Positions 1-8,631 are shown, counted from the first letter of the stretch. The stretch is 64,000 nucleotides of DNA from Methylotenera oryzisoli_B (GCA_965613685.1 OZ277031.1:806001-870000); one strand, 5' to 3'. The notes: generated from the sequence alone by a model not told the origin. Numbers and translations are program-made.

Positions 1-298
1 ACATGCCGCCTAACCAGCGGTGATTAACGTAAGCGCAACCTGCACGGCTGGCTTCTTCTTTAACGATATCACGGGCTTGACGTTTTGTACCGACGAATAA
101 AATGCGGCCTTTGTTAGCCGCTAGCGTGCGCACATGCTTCAGCGCTTCTTCAAACAATGGCAGCGTTTTTTCTAGGTTGACGATATGAATCTTGTTGCGG
201 TCGCCAAAAATGAACGGTGCCATTTTTGGATTCCAGTAGCGGGTTTGATGGCCGAAGTGAACACCGGCTTCTAACATGTCACGCATGGTGATGGACAT
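1..298 (-). CDS. rpsB: 30S ribosomal protein S2 (5' part, cut by window edge)
   Basis: The reverse strand reads from an ATG at 298 into MSITMRDMLEAGVHFGHQTR and on through a NPKMAPFIFG stretch and a TLPLFEEAL stretch to HRWLGGM, which is the conserved amino-terminal third of ribosomal protein S2. About 99 codons are visible; the rest lies outside the window. S2 is assembled late on the small subunit and is needed for S1 binding. The gene is divergent from map, as in many proteobacteria, and tsf would be expected downstream. The intergenic region carries a possible autoregulatory leader, described separately. Confidence 0.97.
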   Translation of the reverse strand, partial: MSITMRDMLEAGVHFGHQTRYWNPKMAPFIFGDRNKIHIVNLEKTLPLFEEALKHVRTLAANKGRILFVGTKRQARDIVKEEASRAGCAYVNHRWLGGM

Positions 299-329
299 AA
301 TTTCTCTCTTTTCAAAAGGGTTATCAATT

Positions 330-409
330 CACACAAGACCAGTAACACCTTTATTTATCTGTCTTTATTCAAAGACTTACTATAAAAGCACCCTTGATAG
401 GCTTGTGTG
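330..409 (-). promoter_or_regulatory. Possible structured rpsB leader RNA
   Basis: In the untranslated region of rpsB the arms CACACAAG (409-402 on the minus strand) and CTTGTGTG (337-330) can form an 8-bp closing helix. Inside it a perfect hairpin, GTCTTT-GAAT-AAAGAC, sits at 376-361. This layout resembles a ribosomal-protein autoregulatory leader, and S2 represses rpsB-tsf through its leader in E. coli. Function here is inferred from position and pairing only. The rest of the 299-640 gap holds the two divergent promoter regions and no gene; I could not place a convincing rpsB promoter. Confidence 0.4.
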
Positions 410-602
410 CAAAATTTACAACTTCAAGTGAAGCTGCATGCCTGCATAAATTTGCAGAGGCCGCATATTACCATTAAGCATCTGAGTTTGCTAGCAATTT
501 ACGGCTATTTTTATACGCTTAATGACGCTTGCATTTATAAAACAGCAGGCCTTCAGGCAGCAAACTAAGGGGCACTGCTATCCCAATAGACAGGGTGGTT
601 TA

Positions 603-611
603 TGCTAAAAT
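603..611 (+). promoter_or_regulatory. Extended -10 promoter of map
   Basis: TGCTAAAAT at 603-611 is an extended -10 element (TGn plus TAAAAT). It predicts a transcript starting near 618 and a leader of about 22 nt before the map ATG at 641. No good -35 box is seen, which is common for extended -10 promoters. Confidence 0.45.
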
Positions 612-640
612 GGCGTCATTATTATTTAAGCTAAACGTTC

Positions 641-1447
641 ATGGCCATCACTATTAAAAACCAACACGATGTTGAAAAAATGCGCATAGCAGGTAAATTA
701 GCCTCCGAAGTGCTGGATTTTATTACTCCGCACGTTGTGCACGGCGTCACCACCGACCAGTTAGACAAGCTCTGCCATGATTATATTGTTGACGTGCAGC
801 AGGCTATCCCAGCGCCGCTTAACTATGCGCCAGATGGTCATAAGCCCTACCCTAAATCGATATGCACCTCCATCAATCAGCAAATCTGTCACGGTGTGCC
901 CAGTGATAAAGCACTTAAAAATGGGGATATCCTCAACATCGATATCACGGTCATCAAGGACGGTTACCACGGCGACACCAGTCGCATGTTTTACGTCGGC
1001 GAGGTGACCAATCAAGCCAAGCGCCTATGCGAAATTACATACCAGGCGATGTGGCTGGGCATAAGCAAAGTAAAGGCCGGCGCCACATTAGGCGACATCG
1101 GTTATGCCATTCAAACTTTTGCTGAAAAAAGCGGCTACAGCGTGGTACGCGAATTTTGTGGGCATGGCATAGGCAAAGTGTTTCACGAAGAACCGCAAGT
1201 TTTGCATTACGGCAAACCTGGCACAGGCTTAACACTAAAAGCCGGCATGATGTTCACCATAGAGCCCATGATTAATGCTGGCAAACGCGACATCAAACAA
1301 ATGCCAGACGGTTGGACCATCGTCACTAAAGATCGTAGCCTTTCCGCCCAGTGGGAACACACCATACTGGTAACCGAACATGGCTTTGAGGTCATGACCT
1401 TGTCCGACGGCGCACCCGCCGCCCCTGGCTTTATCGGTCCTCTCTAA
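641..1447 (+). CDS. map: Methionine aminopeptidase, type I
   Basis: Removes the initiator methionine from nascent proteins once the formyl group has been removed by deformylase (def, encoded at 5385-5945). At 268 residues it is a normal-length type I enzyme with no extra zinc-finger domain. The five metal ligands of the pita-bread fold are visible: D101, D112, H175, E208 and E239, with the conserved H84 (ICHGVP) and H182. Sequence landmarks are NIDITVIKDGYHGDTSR, GHGIGKVFHEEP and MFTIEPMIN. It is divergent from rpsB, and glnD begins 14 nt after its stop, so map and glnD are probably co-transcribed. Confidence 0.98.
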   Translation: MAITIKNQHDVEKMRIAGKLASEVLDFITPHVVHGVTTDQLDKLCHDYIVDVQQAIPAPLNYAPDGHKPYPKSICTSINQQICHGVPSDKALKNGDILNIDITVIKDGYHGDTSRMFYVGEVTNQAKRLCEITYQAMWLGISKVKAGATLGDIGYAIQTFAEKSGYSVVREFCGHGIGKVFHEEPQVLHYGKPGTGLTLKAGMMFTIEPMINAGKRDIKQMPDGWTIVTKDRSLSAQWEHTILVTEHGFEVMTLSDGAPAAPGFIGPL

Positions 1448-1461
1448 GTCCACGCTCGCTT

Positions 1462-4095
1462 ATGCCCGTTGGCACAACCAGCAAAGTAAGCAAGCCAGAA
1501 ATCACGCATGTAAATGCTTGGCGCCAGCAGCTTAAAAGCGGCTACCAAGCATTGGAGGCCGATTTTCTAAGTCACGCTCAGCAACACCGCTTATTTAAGC
1601 GGCATTGCCAGCTCATAGATGGCTTACTCAAAGAAATATGGCGGCAAACAGTCACAAGCGACTCATGCAGCCTAATCGCCGTTGGCGGCTACGGTCGTGC
1701 TGAACTCTACCCGCATTCTGATATCGACTTGCTCATCTTGGTCCCGGAGTCGGCGATTAACGATAAGCACATTAACAGCCAACTCGAAACATTAATTGGC
1801 TGGCTATGGGACATAGGCCTAAGCGTTGGCCACAGCGTGCGCAGCTTAAACGAGTGCATGGCTGAGGCAAAAAAAGACATCACGGTGCAAACCAATTTGA
1901 TGGAATACCGCTATTTAGACGGCAGCCTTAGCCTATACCATGACTTTGTAGCGGAAACCGAAAAGGCCTTTGATAAAGCGGATGCCGTGGCAGGATTTTT
2001 TCATGCCAAGTTGCAAGAACAACAACAGCGGCACGCTAAATTTAATGACACGGCTTACAACTTAGAGCCCAACATTAAAGAAAGTCCGGGCGGACTGCGC
2101 GACTTACACATGATACTGTGGCTAATGCGCAGCCTAAATCGACAAGGTGGCAAAGCCTTAACGGCGAGCAATATTTGGTCATTGTTAGCCAGTCAACACA
2201 TCCTCTCGGCAACGGAAGCTCGGCAAATACAGAAACACCAAAAACACTTGCAGCTACTGCGCATACGTTTGCATTTTCTCAGCAAACGCCGCGAGAACAG
2301 GTTGTTATTTGATTTCCAGAACGAACTGGCTGACAACTTAGGCTACCGTAACACCGCTAGCAAACGCGCCAGCGAGCAGCTCATGCAGGCGTATTACCGC
2401 AGCGTTAAGTTCATACGGGTAATGAATGAAATATTGTTGAAAACGCTGCAGCAAAGCCTGTCGCCAGACCCGGTAGCCATCACCCCTATCAACGCTCGAT
2501 TTGAAACGCATGGAGGCTTGTTGGTGGCAAAAAATGCCGGCCTCTTGCAGCAGCAACCAAGCGCCATACTAGAGGCCTTCTTGTTGCTGCAACAGCATCA
2601 AACTTTAAGCGGCATGAGCGCCAATCTGCTGCGTAACTTGATGCGCATCAAAAAATTAGTCAATCGCGATTTTAGGCAGTCAGCGCAAAATAAGCAGTTG
2701 TTCATGCAAATCTTATCGCAAGATCACGGTGTCAATCATGCGCTGCGCGCCATGAACCAATACGGCATATTGGGCTGCTACATACCAGCCTTTGGCAAGA
2801 TAGTCGGGCAGATGCAGCACGATTTATTCCACGTTTACACGGTCGATGAACACATTCTTAACGTGCTGGCTAATTTAAGACGCTTCGCTAAAGCCGAACT
2901 GAAACACGAATTTCCGCTTTGCAGCCAACTTTTCAGCCAATTTGATGGCCCGCATTTATTGTATTTAGCCGCTTTGTTCCATGACATCGCCAAAGGACGC
3001 GGGGGCGACCACTCCAGCCTAGGCACAGTCGACGCAAGGCGCTTTTGCAAACTGCACGGCTTGAGTAAAGATGACGCGGAATTTGTGGCGTGGCTGGTAT
3101 CGGCTCACCTCAACATGTCCTCAACTGCACAAAAAACCGATCTATCCGATCCCTTGGTGATCGAATCGTTTGCGCAATTTGTACAAAACGAGCGACGCTT
3201 GACGGCGCTGTATTTGCTAACGGTAGCAGACATTCGCGGCACCAGCCCCATGGTCTGGAACGCATGGAAAGCCAGGCTCTTGGAAAACTTATTTCAAGCC
3301 ACCAAGCACGCGCTCAGCAACCAATTGCGCTACAGCCAAGATGCCATAGCATCACGCAAGCAAGAAGCCTCATTAAAATTGCATAAATTTGGTTTAAGCA
3401 GCCATTCCTATGAGCATTTGTGGCAAGCATTTGGCCCCAATTATCTAATACGCTACGACAGCGATGAAATAGCTTGGCATAGCCGACTCTTAACGCCGCA
3501 TTTAAACAGCACGCAACCCATCGTTCGAGCGCGCTTAAGCCCCAGCGGCGATGGCATACAAGTGATGATATACAGCAAAGATCAAAACGATTTGTTTGCA
3601 AGGATATGTAACTTTTTTGACAGCATGGCCTACAGCATAGTGGAAGCAAAAATTTACACTACCGACCATGCTTACGCACTGGATAGCTTTATTGTGCTCG
3701 ATCAATCGGGCAAATCGGTCAGCTATAGCGGACTTTTAAAATTCATTGAATTGGAATTAAGTAAAAAGCTAGATGCCACGCTTTTATTGAGCCCACCATT
3801 AAAAGGCCGCATCAGCCGTCAAGTCAAATACATGCCCATAGCAACGCAAGTCACGATTAGCGAACAAGCCGACACCCACCATCACAAATTGGAAATTGTA
3901 GCCAACGATAGACCCGGTTTGCTAGCCAGTTTGGCGCATCAACTGCTGGCCGAAGAAATTGAACTGCACAATGCCAAAATCAACACCCTGGGTAACCGCG
4001 CTGAAGACATCTTTTTAATTTCCGCCAGAAAAGGCAAAAAGTTAAATCCGGGTAAGCTTGAAGCCTTACGTAGCGCTTTAATCAACGAGATCTAA
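1462..4095 (+). CDS. glnD: [Protein-PII] uridylyltransferase / uridylyl-removing enzyme
   Basis: Bifunctional nitrogen sensor that adds UMP to PII proteins when glutamine is low and removes it when glutamine is high, thereby controlling glutamine synthetase adenylylation and NtrC activity. The 877 residues contain, in order, a nucleotidyltransferase domain with the G-G-x(9)-D-x-D type motif (GGYGRAELYPHSDID, residues 75-89), the GlnD linker, an HD hydrolase domain (LFHDIAKGRGGDH, near residue 506) and two carboxy-terminal ACT domains (from about 690 and 810) that bind glutamine. Length and domain order match the family. It lies directly downstream of map and ends before a strong bidirectional terminator. 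Confidence 0.97.
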   Translation: MPVGTTSKVSKPEITHVNAWRQQLKSGYQALEADFLSHAQQHRLFKRHCQLIDGLLKEIWRQTVTSDSCSLIAVGGYGRAELYPHSDIDLLILVPESAINDKHINSQLETLIGWLWDIGLSVGHSVRSLNECMAEAKKDITVQTNLMEYRYLDGSLSLYHDFVAETEKAFDKADAVAGFFHAKLQEQQQRHAKFNDTAYNLEPNIKESPGGLRDLHMILWLMRSLNRQGGKALTASNIWSLLASQHILSATEARQIQKHQKHLQLLRIRLHFLSKRRENRLLFDFQNELADNLGYRNTASKRASEQLMQAYYRSVKFIRVMNEILLKTLQQSLSPDPVAITPINARFETHGGLLVAKNAGLLQQQPSAILEAFLLLQQHQTLSGMSANLLRNLMRIKKLVNRDFRQSAQNKQLFMQILSQDHGVNHALRAMNQYGILGCYIPAFGKIVGQMQHDLFHVYTVDEHILNVLANLRRFAKAELKHEFPLCSQLFSQFDGPHLLYLAALFHDIAKGRGGDHSSLGTVDARRFCKLHGLSKDDAEFVAWLVSAHLNMSSTAQKTDLSDPLVIESFAQFVQNERRLTALYLLTVADIRGTSPMVWNAWKARLLENLFQATKHALSNQLRYSQDAIASRKQEASLKLHKFGLSSHSYEHLWQAFGPNYLIRYDSDEIAWHSRLLTPHLNSTQPIVRARLSPSGDGIQVMIYSKDQNDLFARICNFFDSMAYSIVEAKIYTTDHAYALDSFIVLDQSGKSVSYSGLLKFIELELSKKLDATLLLSPPLKGRISRQVKYMPIATQVTISEQADTHHHKLEIVANDRPGLLASLAHQLLAEEIELHNAKINTLGNRAEDIFLISARKGKKLNPGKLEALRSALINEI

Positions 4096-4122
4096 ACTGG
4101 ATGGGCCCTAGCAATAGGCAAT

Positions 4123-4152
4123 AAAAAAGCCTTGAAACATCAAGGCTTTTTT
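4123..4152. terminator. Bidirectional intrinsic terminator between glnD and cupin gene
   Basis: AAAAAAGCCTTG pairs with CAAGGCTTTTTT around a 6-nt loop, giving a 12-bp stem with A-tract and T-tract flanks. It can stop transcription from glnD on the plus strand and from the convergent cupin gene on the minus strand. Confidence 0.9.
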
Positions 4153-4167
4153 ATTTACTCAGTTTGA

Positions 4168-4443
4168 TTAACTGTGTTTGTAATGTTTTTTCAATTGTTT
4201 CACTACTTCCCAGTTGGATTTTAAGCCCTTTGGAAACACAACGAAATCACCTGCTTTGATCACGACTTTTTCGCCACCTTGAGGTGTCACGTGAATTTCG
4301 CCTTCAAGCACGTAAGCACTTTCTGTCATACCAAAATCCAATGGAAATTTTGATGGGGCACAATCCCAGATAGACCAGCTTGAAACGCCTAGCGCCTTTA
4401 ATTTCTCTTCTGATGGGTTATGTTCTACGGTAATTTGACTCAT
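4168..4443 (-). CDS. Small cupin-domain protein (Cupin_3/DUF861 type)
   Basis: A 91-residue single-domain protein. Motifs ESAYVLEGEIHVTPQGGE and KAGDFVVFPKG are the two conserved cupin motifs of the DUF861/EutQ-like group. This group of tiny cupins has no firm general function; relatives include a ureidoglycine aminohydrolase domain. The first motif lacks the usual pair of histidines, so metal binding is uncertain. An AGGAAA ribosome binding site lies ahead of the ATG. It stands alone between two intergenic regions and converges on glnD. Confidence 0.85.
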   Translation of the reverse strand: MSQITVEHNPSEEKLKALGVSSWSIWDCAPSKFPLDFGMTESAYVLEGEIHVTPQGGEKVVIKAGDFVVFPKGLKSNWEVVKQLKKHYKHS

Positions 4444-4680
4444 GATTTTTTCCTAGCACAATGTGTATTAAGTAAACAAAGCCGCCAGTAAAAGCGACTA
4501 AAACAATAATTTAAAACGGCGCACATCATATCACCAAAAGAAAATTAATGGGGAAATCTTGCTCCGAATGGCCAGCTTATGCACTAAGCAAAATGGCATC
4601 ATGGCTGGTTAAGCTTAGCTAGCGCAGTATTTTATTTAAGGTTATGATTCAACTAATAGCAACCTCTCTGGAGCATTAAA

Positions 4681-5133
4681 ATTAATTCCTTACGATTGTT
4701 TCTTATTTTCATCCTTGCCTTATTCCTAAGCGCGTGCGCGGCCAATGGCGGCATGATCAGCAGTAAATCGGAAAACGTCAGCAAGCTCAATGCCAGCATG
4801 CTAGGTGACATGCCCCTGCCCAAAGATGCACGCATAGTGAATGAAAATTCCTTGGTGTTAGGCGAAGGCGAGTCATGGGTGGGCCGTTTGGAAATCCTTT
4901 GCCCGTACTCCACCAGCGATGCCGTGGCGTTCTTTATCGATCAATACCCCCAGGCGGGCTGGACCTTACTCTCGGCGTCCAAATCTAAAAACAGCATACT
5001 GGTCTTCACCAATGCGAAAAAATCGGCCACGCTAGAAATTACTGAGGGCTCGGCGCTCAGCATGGCCTCCAAAATCACCATTACCGTTTCCCCAATCAAC
5101 ACGGCGCCATCGGTGCAAAAGAAAAAGCTTTAA
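4681..5133 (+). CDS. Small predicted lipoprotein with probable ATT start
   Basis: Unrecognised protein of about 150 residues with a lipoprotein signal peptide: NSLRLFLIFILALFLSAC, where the cysteine is the lipidation site. No ATG is available. The first TTG (4696) has no Shine-Dalgarno sequence and would start inside the hydrophobic core. An ATT at 4681 lies 7 nt after GGAG (4670-4673) and gives a normal N-region containing an arginine, so I prefer ATT. The mature part has an alpha/beta look, with a GWTLLSASKSKNSILVFTNA stretch followed by a lysine-rich tail. Probably anchored in the outer membrane; function unknown. No operon partner. Confidence 0.65.
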   Translation: MNSLRLFLIFILALFLSACAANGGMISSKSENVSKLNASMLGDMPLPKDARIVNENSLVLGEGESWVGRLEILCPYSTSDAVAFFIDQYPQAGWTLLSASKSKNSILVFTNAKKSATLEITEGSALSMASKITITVSPINTAPSVQKKKL

Positions 5134-5202
5134 AAATTGAGCCTAGCGATTGGACCTGGATAATTGCATTGCAACTGTAGTCTAGAAAGGAATTAGCAGA
5201 AT

Positions 5203-5230
5203 AAAAAAGCCGCTTATTAGCGGCTTTTTT
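5203..5230. terminator. Bidirectional terminator between lipoprotein gene and tRNA-Ser
   Basis: AAAAAAGCCGCT and AGCGGCTTTTTT form a 12-bp stem with a 4-nt TATT loop. It serves the plus-strand lipoprotein gene and the minus-strand tRNA-Ser transcript. Confidence 0.9.
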
Positions 5231-5240
5231 ATTGTTCGGG

Positions 5241-5330
5241 TGGCGGAAGAGGTGAGATTCGAACTCACGGTGGGCTCGCACCCACGACAGTTTTCAAGAC
5301 TGTAGCATTAAACCGCTCTGCCACTCTTCC
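5241..5330 (-). tRNA. tRNA-Ser (anticodon UGA)
   Basis: A 90-nt class II tRNA with an encoded CCA end. The acceptor stem is GGAAGAG/CTCTTCC. The anticodon arm is ACAGT-CTTGAAA-ACTGT, giving anticodon TGA, which reads UCA and other UCN codons. The long variable arm GTGGGTGCGAGCCCAC and the T-arm GTGAG-TTCGAAT-CTCAC are both visible. Confidence 0.97.
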
Positions 5331-5370
5331 TCACAATCGCATTAAGAACTGGCGATTTTTAAGAAACAGG

Positions 5371-5376
5371 ATTATA
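5371..5376 (-). promoter_or_regulatory. -10 box of the tRNA-Ser promoter
   Basis: On the minus strand a perfect TATAAT lies just after the end of def and about 40 nt ahead of the mature tRNA-Ser. It would give a short 5' leader for RNase P to remove. The -35 region would overlap the end of def and is not clear. Confidence 0.5.
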
Positions 5377-5384
5377 GCAAAGAT

Positions 5385-5945
5385 TTAGTCGTCTTGAACA
5401 TCCTGATTTGGGAAAAAAACGTTGGTGTAGCCGAAATCTTTTAAATTGATGATGCGCATGGGGTACAACACGCCGTCTAAATGATCGCATTCGTGTTGCA
5501 CCACGCGCGCATGGAAACCGCTGACCTGCCTATCAATAGGCTGGCCGTATTGATCAAAGCCGGTGTAATGCAAGTGCGTATAGCGCGGCACGATACCCCG
5601 CATGCCAGGTACCGACAAGCACCCTTCCCACCCGTTTTCAAGCGCATCACCGATAGGCGTCAGCGTGGGATTAATTAGCACGGTATAAGGGACAGCATCG
5701 GCATCCGGGTAACGGGGGTTGCTAGGACTGGTGCCGTCAAGGGCCGTTAGTTTTTGCCCAAAGATAACCACGCGTAAACTCACACCAATTTGCGGTGCCG
5801 CAATGCCGGCACCGTTCATGTCTAGCATGGTGTCTTCTAAATCAGCAATCAGCGCATGCAATTCTGGGCTGTTAAACTGCTGCACGGGCGTGGCCACTTG
5901 CAGCAGTAAAGGGTGGCCCATGCGTATGACTTCTTTAATGGCCAT
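5385..5945 (-). CDS. def: Peptide deformylase
   Basis: Removes the N-formyl group from nascent polypeptides using a metal ion. All three signature motifs are present: GAGIAAPQIG, EGCLSVPG with the metal-binding cysteine, and QHECDHLDG with the two histidines and the catalytic glutamate. At 186 residues it is slightly longer than E. coli Def and resembles the second deformylase paralogue of many betaproteobacteria, so another def elsewhere (for example next to fmt) would not be surprising. It starts 3 nt after the phosphorylase gene upstream, so the two are probably co-transcribed. Confidence 0.97.
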   Translation of the reverse strand: MAIKEVIRMGHPLLLQVATPVQQFNSPELHALIADLEDTMLDMNGAGIAAPQIGVSLRVVIFGQKLTALDGTSPSNPRYPDADAVPYTVLINPTLTPIGDALENGWEGCLSVPGMRGIVPRYTHLHYTGFDQYGQPIDRQVSGFHARVVQHECDHLDGVLYPMRIINLKDFGYTNVFFPNQDVQDD

Positions 5946-5948
5946 GTA

Positions 5949-6689
5949 TTAGGCCTGCTTAACCAATTGCACAATCAGATTGCGTACGCGCTGCATGGTC
6001 AGATTTAGATTATCCACCACTTCTTCGTATTGTATGCTGTGCAAGCTGCTACCTCGACCGGCAGCATGGTTAGCGATCGGGCATATCACGGCGTAGCTTA
6101 TGCCCAACTCCCTAGCCAACGCGGCTTCTGGCATACCTGTCATGCCGACCATGGTCGCACCATCACGCTCCAAACGATCAATCTCAGCAGCCGTCTCCAA
6201 TCGCGGCCCTTGTGTAGTGGCATACACGCCATGATCAATTAAAGGCTCGCCAATTGCGATAGCGGCTTGCTGCCACTTTTTGCGTAATTTTGGGCAATAC
6301 GGTTCGGTGAAGTCTATGTGTTTGACCGGCAAATCCACGCCGTCAAAAAAGGTGGCATTTCTGCCGTGTGTGTAATCAATAATCTGGTGCGGCATGGCTA
6401 TGCTGCCAGGCGTCAATTCCGCATGGATGCCGCCGACAGTAGCGACTGCCGCTATTTCCGTGACGCCTTGCAGATGCAGGGCCGAGATATTCGCACGATA
6501 ATTCACTTTATGCGGGGCAATGGTGTGCCCACTGCCATGTCGTGCCAAAAACACCACATCGCGTCCGGCAATCTTGCCAAATACCAATGGTTGCGACGGT
6601 TCGCCGTAGGGCGTGCGCACAATTAAACGCCTGGTGATTTCCAAGTTGTCCAGCTGGGTTAAGCCGGTTCCGCCGATGATAGCTAACAT
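5949..6689 (-). CDS. 5'-methylthiopurine phosphorylase, probably S-methyl-5'-thioinosine phosphorylase
   Basis: A 246-residue member of the MTAP/PNP family, which splits the nucleoside with phosphate to recover purine and methylthioribose-1-phosphate from polyamine synthesis. Visible motifs are IIGGTGLTQL, the phosphate-binding RHGSGH, and GPRLETAAEI. In adenosine-specific MTAP the base-binding loop carries two aspartates. Here the loop reads PIANHAAGRG with N207 and A209 instead, which points to a 6-oxopurine such as methylthioinosine, as in the Pseudomonas enzyme. Substrate choice is inference from these residues. It is the first gene of a probable operon with def. Confidence 0.88.
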   Translation of the reverse strand: MLAIIGGTGLTQLDNLEITRRLIVRTPYGEPSQPLVFGKIAGRDVVFLARHGSGHTIAPHKVNYRANISALHLQGVTEIAAVATVGGIHAELTPGSIAMPHQIIDYTHGRNATFFDGVDLPVKHIDFTEPYCPKLRKKWQQAAIAIGEPLIDHGVYATTQGPRLETAAEIDRLERDGATMVGMTGMPEAALARELGISYAVICPIANHAAGRGSSLHSIQYEEVVDNLNLTMQRVRNLIVQLVKQA

Positions 6690-6861
6690 AAGGTTGCTTC
6701 CAGTATTAATGTAGACCCCGAATTAAACCAGGTTTTACACAGTGATGATGTATTGATTCTAACAAAGCTTAGGCCATTTATTGCATAGTTTATTGCACGA
6801 AATGCCGGCTTTTTACTGCCTTCTTTGCTAAATTTAGCAAAGAAGGCTAGCCAAATTGTGG

Positions 6862-6867
6862 CATACT
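6862..6867 (+). promoter_or_regulatory. -10 box of the hpnCDE promoter, leaderless arrangement
   Basis: CATACT with an upstream TGTGG context lies exactly 6 nt before the hpnC ATG at 6874. Transcription starting about 7 nt downstream of the -10 box would begin at or next to the A of the start codon. No Shine-Dalgarno sequence precedes this ATG. Confidence 0.4.
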
Positions 6868-6873
6868 CACGCC

Positions 6874-7773
6874 ATGATGACGCCGCCACATACCCCTCTA
6901 GACGCTCATGCCATTGCGGCTGATAGCCTACGTTTAGCCCAGCAGCATTACGAAAATTTTCCGGTTGCTTCCATAGTTCTCCCTGCCCGCTTGCGCGAAC
7001 CGATCGCCTTAATCTACCGCTACGCCAGGCAAGCTGACGATTTCGCAGACGAAGGTGAGTTTAGTGTAAGCCAGCGCATCGCATTACTGGATGATTATCG
7101 GCATGAACTGGATTTGTTGGCGGCCTACATCAAGCCTAATAGCGATTTTTTTCTAAGCTTAGGCGCCATGATAAAAGCCCGCCATCTACCCTACCAACCG
7201 TTTTACGATTTACTCGATGCATTCAAGCAAGACGTGAGTAAAACCCGTTATGCTAATTACGCTGAAATTAGCCATTATTGTGAGCGTTCAGCTAATCCTA
7301 TAGGCCGTTTGCTGCTATCGCTATACGGCGCAGCAAATCCGGAAAACAGCGCTTATGCCGACAAGATCTGCACGGCGCTGCAATTAATCAACTTTCTGCA
7401 AGACATAGCCATAGACCTGCAAAAAAATGCCGGTAAACAACGTATTTATTTATGCCAAGATGAAATGCTGGCCTATGGCATTAGCGAACAGACACTGCAG
7501 GAGTTTGCCTCTGGTGTAAAATCCACCGACGCCAATTGGCAAGCTTTTATGCATTTCAATTTAAACCGAGTGGAGTGTTTGCTGGCCGCTGGCAAACCGC
7601 TGGGGCGAATCTTAAGTGGTCGCATAGGCTTAGAAATGCGCATGATTATTGCCGGCGGAGAACGCATAGCGGCTAAGATTAGGCAGCATCAAGGCGATGT
7701 GTTTAATCATAGGCCTAGGCTGCAAGCTTTAGATTGGCTGCGCATCGTATTTGTCGCCCTGTTTAAGCAATAG
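6874..7773 (+). CDS. hpnC: Squalene synthesis protein HpnC
   Basis: A 299-residue trans-isoprenyl diphosphate synthase of the phytoene/squalene synthase fold. In characterised systems HpnC converts presqualene diphosphate made by HpnD into hydroxysqualene. The first aspartate motif is RYARQADDFADEGE and the second is FLQDIAIDLQKNAGKQRIYL. The start is taken at ATG 6874 (MMTPPHTPLDAH); a TTG 18 nt upstream is less likely because it overlaps the -10 box. It is followed 7 nt later by hpnD and then hpnE, so all three enzymes from farnesyl diphosphate to squalene are together. Confidence 0.95.
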   Translation: MMTPPHTPLDAHAIAADSLRLAQQHYENFPVASIVLPARLREPIALIYRYARQADDFADEGEFSVSQRIALLDDYRHELDLLAAYIKPNSDFFLSLGAMIKARHLPYQPFYDLLDAFKQDVSKTRYANYAEISHYCERSANPIGRLLLSLYGAANPENSAYADKICTALQLINFLQDIAIDLQKNAGKQRIYLCQDEMLAYGISEQTLQEFASGVKSTDANWQAFMHFNLNRVECLLAAGKPLGRILSGRIGLEMRMIIAGGERIAAKIRQHQGDVFNHRPRLQALDWLRIVFVALFKQ

Positions 7774-7780
7774 GAAAACC

Positions 7781-8620
7781 ATGACGCCAGAACAATATTG
7801 CCAAGAAAAAACCGCCAAAAGTGGCTCCAGCTTTTATTACAGTTTTCGATTTTTACCCCAATCAAGGCGGCTCGCCATCACTGCTTTGTATGCCTTTTGC
7901 CGCGAGGTAGATGACATTGCGGATGAGTGCACGGACTTATCGGTAGCCAAAACCAAACTCAATTGGTGGCGTAGCGAAATCGACCGCCTCTATCAAAACC
8001 AGCCACAGCATCCGGTAGCCAAGGCCTTGCTTCCCGCCATCCAAACCTATCAATTAGACGCCGAGCATTTCATGGAAATCATAGATGGCATGGAGATGGA
8101 TTTAAACTTCAACCGCTACCAAGATTTTAAGCAATTGCAGCTCTATTGTTACCGCGTGGCCAGCGTGGTTGGTTTGTTGGCCGCACAGATATTTGGTTTT
8201 AATAATCGAAAAACCCTCAAATTTGCGCACGACCTAGGCATGGCGTTTCAATTAACCAACATCATAAGGGACGTCGGCGAGGATGCCAGACGCAATCGCA
8301 TCTACCTACCCTTAGACGAATTAGCTAAATTTGGCGTCAGCGAGGACGATCTTTTAGCAAGCAGGGAATCCATTGCCGTAAAGCGTTTATTGGATTTTCA
8401 AATTGAGCGCGCGGAAAGCTATTACGACAAAGCCCTTAGCGCATTGCCGGCTGAAGACCATAAAAACCAGCGCGTGAGCTTGATGATGGCCTCGATTTAC
8501 CGCACCTTGCTCCGCGAGATTAACGCCAGTGGAGCCGAAAAAGTATTAAACGCACGTATCTCCTTAGGCGCCCTAAGAAAAATGTTGCTGGCGCTTAAGG
8601 TTTGGCTTAAGTACCGATAA
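7781..8620 (+). CDS. hpnD: Presqualene diphosphate synthase HpnD
   Basis: Condenses two farnesyl diphosphates to presqualene diphosphate, the first step of the HpnCDE squalene pathway. Conserved motifs are the substrate-binding FCREVDDIADEC and the second aspartate motif QLTNIIRDVGEDARRNRIYL. The start is ATG 7781, preceded by AGGAAA; an upstream in-frame codon would overlap hpnC. The 279-residue length is normal for the family. It probably shares one transcript with hpnC and hpnE. Confidence 0.95.
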   Translation: MTPEQYCQEKTAKSGSSFYYSFRFLPQSRRLAITALYAFCREVDDIADECTDLSVAKTKLNWWRSEIDRLYQNQPQHPVAKALLPAIQTYQLDAEHFMEIIDGMEMDLNFNRYQDFKQLQLYCYRVASVVGLLAAQIFGFNNRKTLKFAHDLGMAFQLTNIIRDVGEDARRNRIYLPLDELAKFGVSEDDLLASRESIAVKRLLDFQIERAESYYDKALSALPAEDHKNQRVSLMMASIYRTLLREINASGAEKVLNARISLGALRKMLLALKVWLKYR

Positions 8621-8631
8621 AGTCTAGCCCT

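Noticed and set aside
421..602. Possible small RNA or extra gene between rpsB and map
   Set aside because: No terminator with a matching promoter, and no frame with a start and ribosome binding site.
4500..4670. Further gene between the cupin and lipoprotein genes
   Set aside because: No frame with plausible start signals; only AT-rich sequence and partial inverted repeats.
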